DNA from: Woeseiaceae bacterium
GTDB lineage: Bacteria > Pseudomonadota > Gammaproteobacteria > Steroidobacterales > Woeseiaceae
Direction of reading: 5' to 3'
NCBI GenBank assembly: GCA_028277185.1
Contig: JANQGQ010000017.1
Location: 1-56,875, forward strand
Length of the DNA: 56,875 nt
The position numbers and the translations under genes are program-made. Of this stretch, positions 23,581 to 32,585 are shown in pieces. Positions within the stretch are counted from its first letter, which is position 1. Each line of letters opens with the position of its first letter. The notes under the pieces are model-generated. The model was not told the origin of the DNA and did no database searches. It saw only the letters and a list, made by a program, of their open reading frames with translations.

Positions 23581-24489
23581 TCAGCCAGGGCCCCGCGATT
23601 CGACGAACTGCCGGATATCGCGGGCGTCGAAGATCTCGGTGGCACCTTCGCTGGATGCGACGAGTGCCGCGACGGCCGCGGCTCGTTCGAGCGCATGGAC
23701 GGGACCGAGCTGCTCCAGCATTCCCGCAAGCCAGGTCGCAAGAAACGCATCGCCACAACCGACCGTGTCGACCACGCTCACCTCGTACGCCGGTTGTCGG
23801 TAGACATCCTCCCCGACGAGCAGCAGCGCACCTTCCCTTCCAAGCGTCACGCAGAGCGCGGCGAGTTCGTATGAGTTGCGCACGGCATGAGCAAGCTCTT
23901 CAAGGGGCATGTCCGCATGCCTGTCGGACCCGAGGATGCGAAGCTCCTCGTCATTGACCTTCGCCCAGTCGGCACGCCCGAGGAGCATGCGAACGGTCGC
24001 GGGATCGTCGAACGGCGGGCGGAGGTTGACGTCGAGCACCCGCAGCGACGCCCGGTCCAGCAGGGCCAAAAGCGCGTTGCGGGATGTCTCGTGTCGCGCG
24101 GCAAGCGTACCGAACACGATCGTATCGATGCCGTCACCGCCGCCGCTGAGATACCGATCCGCGTCGATGAAGTCCCATGCGGCCGGTCGATTGATCGTGT
24201 AGCGCACCGAATCGGGATCCGATACGTCGACCGTTACGGTTCCGGTCGGCGCGCTGTCGTCCCGCTGGACGTACTGCGTCGGCAGTCCGGCACGATCCAG
24301 GTACGCAAGCAGCGCATCGCCATCGGCATCGCAGCCAACGCGGCTCAGTAGCCGCGTCCCGATGCCGTGCTGCGCAAGCCGGACCGCGACGTTCATCGGC
24401 GCGCCACCCGGGATGCGTCGATCCGGCAGGACGTCCCAGAGCGCCTCTCCGAAGCACAACACCGAAGGACGAGCCCGCATTTCCGTCAT
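23581..24489 (-). CDS. PfkB-family sugar kinase, probable fructokinase
   Basis: Ribokinase-fold kinase that probably phosphorylates the fructose released by the neighbouring sucrose phosphorylase to fructose-6-phosphate. It has FGEALWDVLPD and GGAPMNVAVRLAQHG at the N terminus, and the second PfkB signature DTVGCGDAFLATWLAG with catalytic Asp near residue 250. The usual GAGD is GCGD here, a tolerated variant. At 302 aa it is normal length. The ATG overlaps the lacI stop by four bases (ATGA). Fructose as substrate is inferred from context and sequence type. Confidence 0.87.
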   Translation of the reverse strand: MTEMRARPSVLCFGEALWDVLPDRRIPGGAPMNVAVRLAQHGIGTRLLSRVGCDADGDALLAYLDRAGLPTQYVQRDDSAPTGTVTVDVSDPDSVRYTINRPAAWDFIDADRYLSGGGDGIDTIVFGTLAARHETSRNALLALLDRASLRVLDVNLRPPFDDPATVRMLLGRADWAKVNDEELRILGSDRHADMPLEELAHAVRNSYELAALCVTLGREGALLLVGEDVYRQPAYEVSVVDTVGCGDAFLATWLAGMLEQLGPVHALERAAAVAALVASSEGATEIFDARDIRQFVESRGPG

Positions 24490-25535
24490 TCGGGAGCGGA
24501 TCCGCCGGTCCGCCGCATGCTGCTGTCACGCACGACGAGTTCGCTTTGCAGCTGGGTGTCCGTTACGTCGTCGCCGTTGACGAGACCGAGCACCGACTCG
24601 ACGAGTACCCGTCCGGCCCAGCGAATGTTCTGCCGGACGGTCGTCAGCGCCGGGCTGCTGTAGGAGGCCAGCGCGACGTCGTCGTAGCCGACCACGGCGA
24701 TATCGTCCGGCACGCGGACCCCGAGAGCCGCAAACGTCGAGATGGCCGCCAGCGCAATCACGTCGCTGGCGCAGACGACGCCGTCGAACTGTCGGGCCGT
24801 CTCCAGAAGCCGGCTCGTCACGTCGCGGGCATGCGGCATGTCGAAGGGGACATCGACGGTCAGCTCGGGGTCCGGCTCGAGCCCGCGTTCCGCCAGCGCC
24901 GCCGCATAGCCTGCATGGCGCGCCGCGATCTCCGGATTCCGGGTGTTGCCGAAGAAGGCGATCCGTCGCCGTCCGGCATCGAGCAGGTGCCGCGTCGCGG
25001 CATGGCCGCCGCCATGATTGTCGCCGCCGACGAGAATGTAGCGCTTTTCGCCGACGGGCCCGCCCCATACCACGAACGGCGTATCCTCCTCGGTGAGCTC
25101 GTTGAGCGCATCGTGCTGCTCGCCCTGCCCGATGAAGATGATTCCGTCGGCCTGCTGAAACGCGCGCCCGTTCCTCAAGCCCAGAACGTCGGTCACCGGG
25201 GCGTGGGTCAGCAGCAGATCGTAGTCGCGTTCGGCAAGCGCGTCGGCGATCCCGCCGAGCATCTCGAGGAAAAACGGATCCGACATGTGCTGATCCGACT
25301 TCACGTCGAGCATGAATACGACCGCGATCAGATTGCTTCGGCGCAAACGAAACGCCCGCGCCTGCCGATTGATCGAGAAACTATGCTCAGCCGCCAGCGC
25401 CTGCACTCTGGCCCGCGTCTTCTCGCTGATCATCGGATTGTCGTTGAGGGCCCGCGATGCGGTCGCCCGCGACACGCCCGCGAGATCCGCGAGTTCCTGA
25501 AGGCTTGCCACCGTCTTCTTGCGTTCCTTAGCCAT
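24486..25535 (-). CDS. LacI-family repressor of the sucrose locus
   Basis: A 349-aa regulator with an N-terminal LacI helix-turn-helix (TVASLQELADLAGVSRATAS, RALNDNPMISEKTR), a hinge, and a periplasmic-binding-protein-like effector domain. The ATG at 25533-25535 gives MAKERKKTVAS, the usual family start, though it has little ribosome-binding site; longer readings add a non-conserved leader. It is divergent from the second TonB receptor across a region with two identical palindromes. It is co-transcribed with fructokinase. The effector is probably sucrose, fructose or a derivative (inference). Confidence 0.92.
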   Translation of the reverse strand: MAKERKKTVASLQELADLAGVSRATASRALNDNPMISEKTRARVQALAAEHSFSINRQARAFRLRRSNLIAVVFMLDVKSDQHMSDPFFLEMLGGIADALAERDYDLLLTHAPVTDVLGLRNGRAFQQADGIIFIGQGEQHDALNELTEEDTPFVVWGGPVGEKRYILVGGDNHGGGHAATRHLLDAGRRRIAFFGNTRNPEIAARHAGYAAALAERGLEPDPELTVDVPFDMPHARDVTSRLLETARQFDGVVCASDVIALAAISTFAALGVRVPDDIAVVGYDDVALASYSSPALTTVRQNIRWAGRVLVESVLGLVNGDDVTDTQLQSELVVRDSSMRRTGGSAPE

Positions 25536-25647
25536 CAACCGCGGCCAGCAAACGGCGCCACCTGCGCAAACCGTCGTTGCCACGCGAATCGCGGGGGAAA
25601 CTGTCGTACCAGCATTTTTCAATCATAACAGTCACTTAATCAGAATC

Positions 25648-25659
25648 GCAATCGATTGC
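25648..25659. promoter_or_regulatory. LacI-type operator 1
   Basis: Perfect palindrome GCAATCGATTGC, extended to 14 bp as CGCAATCGATTGCG, with the central CG typical of LacI/GalR operators. It lies 26 bp (centre to centre) from the second copy, in the divergent lacI/TonB-receptor region. Confidence 0.7.
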
Positions 25660-25671
25660 GCCCCGGATACT

Positions 25672-25700
25672 TTGCAATCGATTGCGCGATTTCCTAGTGT
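25672..25700 (+). promoter_or_regulatory. Predicted promoter of the sucrose TonB-receptor operon
   Basis: -35 TTGCAA (25672-25677), 17-base spacer, -10 TAGTGT (25695-25700). The -35 lies inside operator 2, so repressor binding should block polymerase. The -10 is weak (three of six). Confidence 0.4.
25674..25685. promoter_or_regulatory. LacI-type operator 2
   Basis: Second exact copy of GCAATCGATTGC. Together with operator 1 it could bind two repressor dimers on nearly the same helix face and control both divergent transcripts. Confidence 0.7.
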
Positions 25701-25755
25701 TGGCTGGCGACAACGGCTCATGTCGCCCACTCACTGATCCGGGGGGATTAGCATC

Positions 25756-28320
25756 ATGAAAACCACAGCGTACGCGTTTGGCGCCCTGCTGGCGTCCGTC
25801 GCCCTCTTTTCCGTTCCTCTGACTCCGGCGCTTGCCCAGGAGCCCGGTAGCGAAGAGATTATCGAGGAAGTGATCGTCACCGGCGTCCCGCGCGGCGGTG
25901 CGACAAAGCTCGAGGCCAGCGTCTCGGTGAGCGCGGTGCCCGCCGAGGACATCGGCAACCTGTCGCCGCGCTCGGTCGCCGAGGTGTTTCGAAGCCTGCC
26001 CGGTATCCGCGCCGAATCCTCGGGCGGCGGCGGCAATGCGAACCTGTCGATCCGGGGCATTCCGCTTGCAACCGGCGGCTCGAAGTACATGCAGATCCAC
26101 GAGGACGGCCTGCCGGTCCTCGAATACGGCGACATCAACTTCGGCAATACCGACAACTTCATCCGCTTCGATACGTCGATTTCCCGGGTCGAGAGCATCC
26201 GCGGCGGGTCCGCATCGACGTTTGCGAGTAACTCGCCCGGCGGCATCATCAACATGATCAGCAAGACCGGCGGCGACGACGCCGGCAGCGTCGGCGTCAG
26301 CCTGGGGCTCGACTACGAGGAATTCCGCACCGACTTCGAGTACGGCGGTTCTATCGACGATACCCTGTACTATCACGTCGGCGGCTTCCTGCGCGACGGT
26401 GAAGGCGTGCGCGAGACCGGTTTCTCCGGCGACAGCGGCGGCCAGATCAAAGCCAACGTCACGAAGGAACTCGACGCGGGCTTCCTGCGCTTCTACTTCA
26501 AGCGGCTCGACGACAGAGTCACAACCTACCTGCCCTCCGCCGTCGTCGTCGAGGGCGGCGGCTCCTACGGCGCGCTGCCGGGCTTCGACGCCAGCACGCA
26601 GGTCACTCACTCGCCGCAAACTAACAACATCACGACATTCGACGCCTTCGGCAATCCCCGCTCGCGTGCCGTATCCGACGGCATAGAGTCGGAGGTTACC
26701 GCGTTCGGCCTCGAGTTCGAGAACGAGGTCGCCGACTCCCTGACGCTGAACAACAAGTTTCGGATCTCGGACATCACCGGGGGCTTCATCTCGCCGTTTA
26801 CCGACGGCTTCGCGGGCGGTACGGACACGATCGCGAACAAAGGCGCGGCACTGTGTGCCGATGCCAGCGTCGGCGGCGTAGCCCTGGACTGCACCGGCGG
26901 CGTCGTTGCACTGATAGACGGCGAGGCTGCCGATCCGAGTCAGCTGGCGTACACGAACCTGCTGTTCGATGCGTCGTTCAACGATCTCGGCCTGCTCGTC
27001 AACGACCTCTCGCTCACCTGGGAGGGCGCGGGCGTCAACCTGAGCGGCGGCGTCTACTACTCGAAGCAGAACATCAAGACGTCGTGGAACAGCTGGCACG
27101 CCCGTATGCAGACGCTCGACGGCGCCAACTCGCGGAACATTACCTATATCGCCACGGGCGCCGGTATCGACGCCGATGGCAACGCGGTCGACGTCGTGCT
27201 GGCGGACAACGGCGCTCTGACGCAGAGCTTTCTGGCGTGGAGCTGGGATCTGGAGTACCGGACGATCGCCCCGTACTTCAACGTTGGCTTCGACCTGGGC
27301 GACCGCGCGACGGTCGACCTGAGCGCACGCTTCGACGACGTGCAGGCACGCGGTCGCCGGCTGGATGCGTGCTGCGGCGGAAACACGCCGGTCGACCTGA
27401 ACGGCAACGGCGCGGTTGGCCAGTTCGCGGTCGAAAACGGCGTCATCACACGCCTCGACAGCGATGCGTTGCTCGAGAACCCCGGCGCAACCTCGGCCGG
27501 CTTCATCGCAGGCGGCGTACGGGTGCTGAACGAGACGAACGCCGCGATCACCAACGTCAACTACGATGCCGACAATACCTCCTATTCGATCGGCGGCACG
27601 TTCCTGTTGACCGACGACTCGTCGCTGTTTGCGCGCTACAGCGACGGCGGCCGCGCCGTGGCCGACCGCCTGACTCAGGTGCCGGGATCGCTGAACCCGG
27701 ACGGCTCGCTCACCAGCACGACCGACGGCTTCGACAACGTCCAGCAGTTCGAAGCAGGCTACAAGTATGCCGGTGCCGGCTGGTCGTTCTTCGCGACCTA
27801 CTTCAATACCGTCACCGAGGAAACCCAGGCCGAGCTCACCAGCGGTCTGACCTTCGTCCGCGAGTACGAAGCCAACGGTCTCGAACTCGAAGGCGACATC
27901 AATCTTGGCGACTTCTGGTTCATCCGCGGCAACGCGACCTTTATCGACGCCGAAATCAGCGAAGACCGCGACAACCCGGCCATCGTCGGCAACACGCCGC
28001 GCCGTCAGGCCGACGCGATCTGGACGATCATCCCGGAGTTTCGCAACGACTGGCTGGCCGCGGGACTGGTTCTCCAGGGCTCCACGGCGTTCTTCCTGCA
28101 GGACAACAACGATCTGGAGCAGGAGGCCTACACGCTCGTGAACCTCTTCGCGAACTGGAACGTCAACGACGCGCTGACCGTCTACCTCAACGTGAACAAC
28201 CTGACCGACGAGTTCGTCCTCACCGAGGCCGAGGAAGGCTCCGGGGCCGTGGGCAGCATCATCCGCGCCAGGCCGCTCAGCGGACGTTCCTCGGTAATTG
28301 GCATAAGCTATCTGTTCTAG
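25756..28320 (+). CDS. TonB-dependent receptor of the sucrose locus
   Basis: Outer-membrane receptor of 854 aa, probably for sucrose. A signal peptide ending ALAQ (about 1-27) is followed by the TonB box EEVIVTG. The plug domain has LSIRGIPLATGG, VESIRGGSASTFASNSPGGI and NMISKTGG, and a long barrel ends in GRSSVIGISYLF with terminal Phe. The ATG follows GGGGGGA at good distance. It is first in a TonB receptor-sucrose phosphorylase-symporter operon opposite lacI. Xanthomonas uses a TonB receptor (SuxA) for sucrose in a related arrangement, which supports the substrate. Confidence 0.88.
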   Translation: MKTTAYAFGALLASVALFSVPLTPALAQEPGSEEIIEEVIVTGVPRGGATKLEASVSVSAVPAEDIGNLSPRSVAEVFRSLPGIRAESSGGGGNANLSIRGIPLATGGSKYMQIHEDGLPVLEYGDINFGNTDNFIRFDTSISRVESIRGGSASTFASNSPGGIINMISKTGGDDAGSVGVSLGLDYEEFRTDFEYGGSIDDTLYYHVGGFLRDGEGVRETGFSGDSGGQIKANVTKELDAGFLRFYFKRLDDRVTTYLPSAVVVEGGGSYGALPGFDASTQVTHSPQTNNITTFDAFGNPRSRAVSDGIESEVTAFGLEFENEVADSLTLNNKFRISDITGGFISPFTDGFAGGTDTIANKGAALCADASVGGVALDCTGGVVALIDGEAADPSQLAYTNLLFDASFNDLGLLVNDLSLTWEGAGVNLSGGVYYSKQNIKTSWNSWHARMQTLDGANSRNITYIATGAGIDADGNAVDVVLADNGALTQSFLAWSWDLEYRTIAPYFNVGFDLGDRATVDLSARFDDVQARGRRLDACCGGNTPVDLNGNGAVGQFAVENGVITRLDSDALLENPGATSAGFIAGGVRVLNETNAAITNVNYDADNTSYSIGGTFLLTDDSSLFARYSDGGRAVADRLTQVPGSLNPDGSLTSTTDGFDNVQQFEAGYKYAGAGWSFFATYFNTVTEETQAELTSGLTFVREYEANGLELEGDINLGDFWFIRGNATFIDAEISEDRDNPAIVGNTPRRQADAIWTIIPEFRNDWLAAGLVLQGSTAFFLQDNNDLEQEAYTLVNLFANWNVNDALTVYLNVNNLTDEFVLTEAEEGSGAVGSIIRARPLSGRSSVIGISYLF

Positions 28321-28332
28321 GCAAGGCCTGAG

Positions 28333-28357
28333 CGGCGCGCTCTGGAGCAGCGCGCCG
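28333..28357 (+). terminator. Intercistronic hairpin (possible attenuating terminator)
   Basis: CGGCGCGCT and AGCGCGCCG form a perfect 9-bp stem around a 7-base loop, then TCTTT. It lies between the receptor and sucP, which appear to share a promoter. It probably stabilises the receptor mRNA end or lowers downstream expression. Confidence 0.45.
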
Positions 28358-28388
28358 TCTTTCCGCCCGGCCAAACAGGGGAAGCGCC

Positions 28389-29867
28389 GTGCAGCTCATC
28401 ACTTACGCCGATCGCCTGGCCGGTGATATCCGCGGGCTGCGCGCGCTGCTGGACGGCGATCTCGACGGGCTCTTCAGCGGCGTACACCTGCTGCCCTTCT
28501 TCGATTCGATCGACGGCGCGGACGCCGGCTTCGATCCGATCGACCATACGCGCATCGACCCGAGGCTCGGCGGTTGGGACGACGTTCGACAGCTTGCGTC
28601 GGGTCGCTCCGTCATGGCGGACCTGATCGTCAATCACGTATCGGTCGACTCTCACCAGTTCGCCGACGTCCGGCGGCTCGGCCGGCGCTCGAGGTATTGG
28701 GAGCTCTTTATGCGGAAGAGCGACCTGTTCCCGGCGGGCGACGCAGCGGCGGACGACGACATACGCCGGATCTACAGGCCGCGCCCGGGCCTGCCTTTCA
28801 CGACAGTCCGGCTCGACGACGGCAGCCCGATCGACTTCTGGACGACATTCAGCGACAAGCAGCTCGACATCAATGTGGAGACGCCCGCCGGACAGGCATA
28901 CCTTGGGTCGATACTCGAGCGCTTTGCTGCCGCGGGCATTCAGGAGATCCGGCTCGACGCGGCAGGCTACGCCATCAAACGTCGCGGCACGTCGTGCTTC
29001 ATGCTGCCGGAGACCTTCGATTTCATCGCGTCCCTGTCGGAGACGGCGGCAGGACTCGGAATCGATACACTGGTAGAAATACACGCCTACTACCAGACTC
29101 AGATCGCAATCGCTTCGTCAGTCGGCCGGGTGTACGACTTCGCTCTGCCGCCGCTCGTGCTGCATACGCTGTACAGCGGCAATGCCGAAGCGCTGAAACG
29201 ATGGCTGGCCATCGCACCGCGCAACTGCGTGACGGTTCTCGACACGCACGATGGCATCGGCATCGTCGATGCCGCGCGCGAAGGCGAACAGTCCGGTCTG
29301 CTCGCCGACAGCGAGATCGATCGACTCGTAGAGACGATTCACACCAAAAGCGGCGGCGCAAGCCGTCGGGCCAGCGGCCATGCAGCATCGAATCTGGACG
29401 TGTATCAGGTCAACAGCACGTTTTACGATGCCCTTGGCCGGGACGACCGGGACTACCTGATCGCTCGCGCCATCCAGTTTTTCTCGCCGGGAACGCCGCA
29501 GGTCTACTACGTCGGTCTGCTGGCTGGCGAGAACGACATCGAACTCGTACAGAAGACCGGCGTCGGCCGCGATATCAACCGGCATTACTACAGCCTGCCG
29601 GAGATTAAGAGCGCGCTCGGCCAACCAGTCGTTCAGAGCCTGCTGCGGCTGATCCGGCTCCGGAACCAGGTCCCGGCATTCGATGGCCGTTTCTCGCTTC
29701 CGGACTGTCCGTCGAACGCGCTCTGCCTGCGCTGGGAGCATGACGACGCGAGCGCGGAGCTCATGGTCGATCTCGGGACGCGAAGCGCGACGATTCGGGT
29801 CGAGACGCCGGAGAGGTCCGTGAACTACCGTCTGGGCAATACGTTCGGGGAAGCCCCGCGTGGCTAG
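28389..29867 (+). CDS. Sucrose phosphorylase (GH13_18)
   Basis: Cytoplasmic retaining glucosyl-transferring enzyme: sucrose plus phosphate gives alpha-glucose-1-phosphate plus fructose. The 492-aa chain aligns by eye with the Bifidobacterium enzyme. Landmarks are HLLPFFDS, GFDPIDHT, nucleophile Asp190 in IRLDAAGYA, acid/base Glu230 in LVEIHAYY, stabilising Asp288 in VLDTHDGIGI, and GRDINRHYYS with the phosphate-region arginine. The start is GTG with GGGGAAG upstream. Sucrose-6-phosphate or glucosylglycerate phosphorylases belong to the same subfamily, but the TonB receptor, symporter and fructokinase favour free sucrose. The gene overlaps the symporter gene by eight bases. Confidence 0.92.
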   Translation: MQLITYADRLAGDIRGLRALLDGDLDGLFSGVHLLPFFDSIDGADAGFDPIDHTRIDPRLGGWDDVRQLASGRSVMADLIVNHVSVDSHQFADVRRLGRRSRYWELFMRKSDLFPAGDAAADDDIRRIYRPRPGLPFTTVRLDDGSPIDFWTTFSDKQLDINVETPAGQAYLGSILERFAAAGIQEIRLDAAGYAIKRRGTSCFMLPETFDFIASLSETAAGLGIDTLVEIHAYYQTQIAIASSVGRVYDFALPPLVLHTLYSGNAEALKRWLAIAPRNCVTVLDTHDGIGIVDAAREGEQSGLLADSEIDRLVETIHTKSGGASRRASGHAASNLDVYQVNSTFYDALGRDDRDYLIARAIQFFSPGTPQVYYVGLLAGENDIELVQKTGVGRDINRHYYSLPEIKSALGQPVVQSLLRLIRLRNQVPAFDGRFSLPDCPSNALCLRWEHDDASAELMVDLGTRSATIRVETPERSVNYRLGNTFGEAPRG

Positions 29868-31272
29868 TCAGGCGGAGACCGCGCCGCTGCGCTTGCGTGA
29901 AAGGCTGGCTTACGGCCTCGGCGACATGGCGTCCAACTTCTACCTGGGCTTCTTCGGGCTGTTTCTGCTGTACTACTACACGGACGTGTTCGGTCTTGCG
30001 CCGGCCGCCGTCGGCACGATGCTGCTCGTGACGAAGATCGTCGACGCGATCAGCGACCCGGCAATGGGCCTCATCGCCGACCGGACCGAGTCGCGCTGGG
30101 GCAAGTATCGTCCCTATCTGCTGCTCGGCGCGATCCCCTACGCGCTGCTCGGCTACGCGCTGGTCCTCGGGCCCGAGCTTTCGGATACCGGGAAGCTGAT
30201 CTACGCGTACGTCACCTACACGGCCGTCATGCTGGCGTTCACGGCAATCAACGTGCCTTACTCGGCACTGCTGGCCGTGATATCCCCCGTGGCCGAGGAG
30301 CGGACGAAGGCGACGACCTGGCGCTTCATTCTCGCATCGCTGGGCACGCTCTCGGTGGCGGCGTTCGCAACGCCGCTCAAGAACTGGCTGGGAGGCGGCG
30401 ACGAAGTACTCGGCTTCCGGCTCACGATGCTGGTCTTCGCCGTTGCGTCCGTCGTCCTGTTCTGGACGACCTTCGCGTTCACGCGGGAGCGCATTCGGCC
30501 GCCGCGGCACTCCTCGCGCGTCCGCGACGACTTTCGCGCGCTCGTCCGCAACACGTCATGGCTGGTTCTCGTCGTTTCGGGCGTCCTGATCGTGATCGGC
30601 CTGGTGTCGCGTTTCGCGTCGATCGTGTTTTACGTGAAGTACTACATGCAGGACGACGGAGCCACCATCTTCCTGATCTTCGACAGAACGGCGGTATTCA
30701 CGTCGCTGGGCCTCGTCGGCCAGCTCGTCGGCGCGTTGATCACGCCGTTTCTGGCAGCGCGCTTCGACAAGCACCATGTCGTTCTCGCGGCAAATCTGGT
30801 GCATGTCGCTCTGCTCCTCGTCTGCTACGTCATTCCGCCCGGCGAGTTCTGGCTCGTAACGGCCGTGCACGCGCTCGGTATCCTTACCTTCGGCGTCACG
30901 ATCACGCTGCTGTTTTCGATGTACACGGACTGCGCGGAGTACGGGGAGTGGCGAACCGGGAAACGCACGTCAGGACTGATCGTGTCCGCGTCGATGTTCT
31001 CGCTCAAGTTCGGCTCAGCAGTTGGCGGCGCCCTTCCGGGCTTCATCCTCGCCGGGTTCGGATTCGTCGCCAACGAAGTGCAATCGTCGACCGCGCTGCA
31101 GGGCATACGCATCATGTTCAGTCTGTTGCCGGCGGTTTTCTTCCTGCTCGGCGCAGTCGCGATGCTCTGGTACCGGATAGACCGCAAGACCCTCAAGCGG
31201 ATCGAAACGGAACTCCATGTCAGGCGACATCCGGGGATGGACGACGCTTCGCCGCGGACAGAACCGGCCTGA
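29860..31272 (+). CDS. GPH-family (MelB-like) sugar:cation symporter
   Basis: Inner-membrane transporter of the glycoside-pentoside-hexuronide family, probably importing sucrose from the periplasm. It has about 12 membrane helices over 470 aa. Family motifs are LAYGLGDMASNF, DAISDPAMGLIADRTESRWG with KYRPYLL, and EYGEWRTGKRTSGL in the second half. The GTG start overlaps the sucP stop, and GGGGAAG lies upstream. Its stop is one base from that of the convergent Mpo1-like gene. Sucrose specificity is inferred from the operon. Confidence 0.9.
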   Translation: MASQAETAPLRLRERLAYGLGDMASNFYLGFFGLFLLYYYTDVFGLAPAAVGTMLLVTKIVDAISDPAMGLIADRTESRWGKYRPYLLLGAIPYALLGYALVLGPELSDTGKLIYAYVTYTAVMLAFTAINVPYSALLAVISPVAEERTKATTWRFILASLGTLSVAAFATPLKNWLGGGDEVLGFRLTMLVFAVASVVLFWTTFAFTRERIRPPRHSSRVRDDFRALVRNTSWLVLVVSGVLIVIGLVSRFASIVFYVKYYMQDDGATIFLIFDRTAVFTSLGLVGQLVGALITPFLAARFDKHHVVLAANLVHVALLLVCYVIPPGEFWLVTAVHALGILTFGVTITLLFSMYTDCAEYGEWRTGKRTSGLIVSASMFSLKFGSAVGGALPGFILAGFGFVANEVQSSTALQGIRIMFSLLPAVFFLLGAVAMLWYRIDRKTLKRIETELHVRRHPGMDDASPRTEPA

Positions 31273-31273
31273 G

Positions 31274-31810
31274 CTACGCCTGAGACTCCGTCTCCTGGGC
31301 ACGGCGCTGCTCTATACGCCGCTGCACCTCGTCGAACAGTGACTCGCGCAGCTTCAGGAGCTTGAACATCTCCACGACCGTGAAGAAGGGCGCCGCAAGC
31401 TGCGCCTGAATCGGGTGCTTGACGAGCACCGGCATCGACTTCTCCACGGCGTGCCCGATGAACTGCAAGAGAAAGCCGCCGAAGAAGCAGGCCGCTGCGA
31501 TACCGGCCGCCAGCGTGAAGTGCATGGCGGCCACCTGGCCGGCAAGTACCGTCAGGATCGCCCCGACGACGGCGAAGACCAGAGCGAACGGCACGTCGAG
31601 CGTCAGATAGAACAGCACAAACCCGAGAAGGACGAGATGCGCAAGCGTGATGCTCACCCAGGGCAGATCGATCCGTAACCAGCTCAGCGCGATCAAAACG
31701 CCGAACATGATCGTCGGAATGCCGATCATATGAACGAACACGTTGAACGGATGCTGGTGGGCTGCCGCGTAGCCGGTGAGCATCTCCATCAGTTTGCTGT
31801 CTGTGTTCAT
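31274..31810 (-). CDS. Mpo1-like (DUF962) membrane protein
   Basis: Small polytopic membrane protein of 178 aa with four or five helices. The N-terminal segment HQHPFNVFVHMIGIP and later FIGHAVEKSMP, HP carry the conserved histidines of the Mpo1/YGL010w family. In yeast this family is an Fe2+-dependent dioxygenase acting on 2-hydroxy fatty acids. The ATG (31808-31810) follows GAGGAG. It ends in a charged C-terminal helix. Bacterial function is not established. It abuts the sucrose symporter in a convergent arrangement and is probably unrelated to sugar use. Confidence 0.8.
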   Translation of the reverse strand: MNTDSKLMEMLTGYAAAHQHPFNVFVHMIGIPTIMFGVLIALSWLRIDLPWVSITLAHLVLLGFVLFYLTLDVPFALVFAVVGAILTVLAGQVAAMHFTLAAGIAAACFFGGFLLQFIGHAVEKSMPVLVKHPIQAQLAAPFFTVVEMFKLLKLRESLFDEVQRRIEQRRAQETESQA

Positions 31811-31893
31811 GCTGCTCCTCGCCGGTGCAGAGGAAAATGTAGCACGAAACCGGAGACGTATCCGCATACCGCCGGGATGGTTATACTCACGCT

Positions 31894-32460
31894 ATGCAGA
31901 CGTTGTTGGCCGGAATGGCCCTCTGGATCGTTACCCACACGTTCCCAATGGCGATGCCTCGACAGCGGGCGGCCATCATTGCGCGGATCGGCGAAGGCCC
32001 TTACAAGGGCCTCTTCGCGGTCGTTTCGATACTCTCACTCGCGCTGATCGTCTGGGGCTCCGGACAGGCGCCGATCGTGCAGAGTTACGTACCGCCGCTA
32101 TTTGGCGGCGCTTTCATCGCGATCGTCATCACCGCGGCACTAACGCTGCTGGCCGTATCGACGATGCCGAACAACATCCGCCGATTCGTTCGGCATCCGC
32201 AGCTCACCGGCGTAGCGATCTGGGCCGCGGCGCATTTACTCGTCAACGGAACGGTCCGCGATTTGATTCTGTTCGGAGGCTTCGGCCTTTGGGCCGTCGC
32301 CGGCATCGTCTTCAGTAACCATCGGGACGGCGCCTGGCAGCGGCCGGCGCCCGTAGCTCTCTGGAAAGATGTCGTCGTCGTCGGCATCGGTCTCGCCGTA
32401 AGCGGACTTTTGTTGCATTTCCACGGCGTACTCTTTGGCGTTACCGCCATTCATCGCTAG
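31894..32460 (+). CDS. NnrU-family membrane protein
   Basis: Inner-membrane protein of 188 aa with about six helices, resembling NnrU. Landmarks are LWIVTHTFPMAMPRQRA, GPYKGLFAVVSILSLALIVWG, RFVRHPQLTGVAIWAAAHLL and NGTVRDLILFGGF. NnrU was named from denitrification clusters, and the histidine pattern is like that of isoprenoid/heme-related membrane proteins. No nitrite or nitric oxide reductase genes are in the window, so the role here is unknown. It is divergent from the Mpo1-like gene, with 83 bases between. Confidence 0.82.
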   Translation: MQTLLAGMALWIVTHTFPMAMPRQRAAIIARIGEGPYKGLFAVVSILSLALIVWGSGQAPIVQSYVPPLFGGAFIAIVITAALTLLAVSTMPNNIRRFVRHPQLTGVAIWAAAHLLVNGTVRDLILFGGFGLWAVAGIVFSNHRDGAWQRPAPVALWKDVVVVGIGLAVSGLLLHFHGVLFGVTAIHR

Positions 32461-32585
32461 CGCCCCGTTCTGCCGTCAGCGGAAACTTCACCGCAAAACC
32501 GCTAGTATGAGCACGCAGCGCCGTACCCGGTGCTCCCGGGGCGCGTCGCTAACAGGACTTCGACCAGTTCAGTCGAGGCAGAGCC

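Noticed and set aside
25636..28374. Very long minus-strand open frame opposite the sucrose TonB receptor
   Set aside because: It is longer than the receptor gene but has no family likeness, is rich in Arg/Val/Ala as expected for an antisense frame in GC-rich DNA, and the plus strand encodes a complete receptor with signal peptide and plug motifs.
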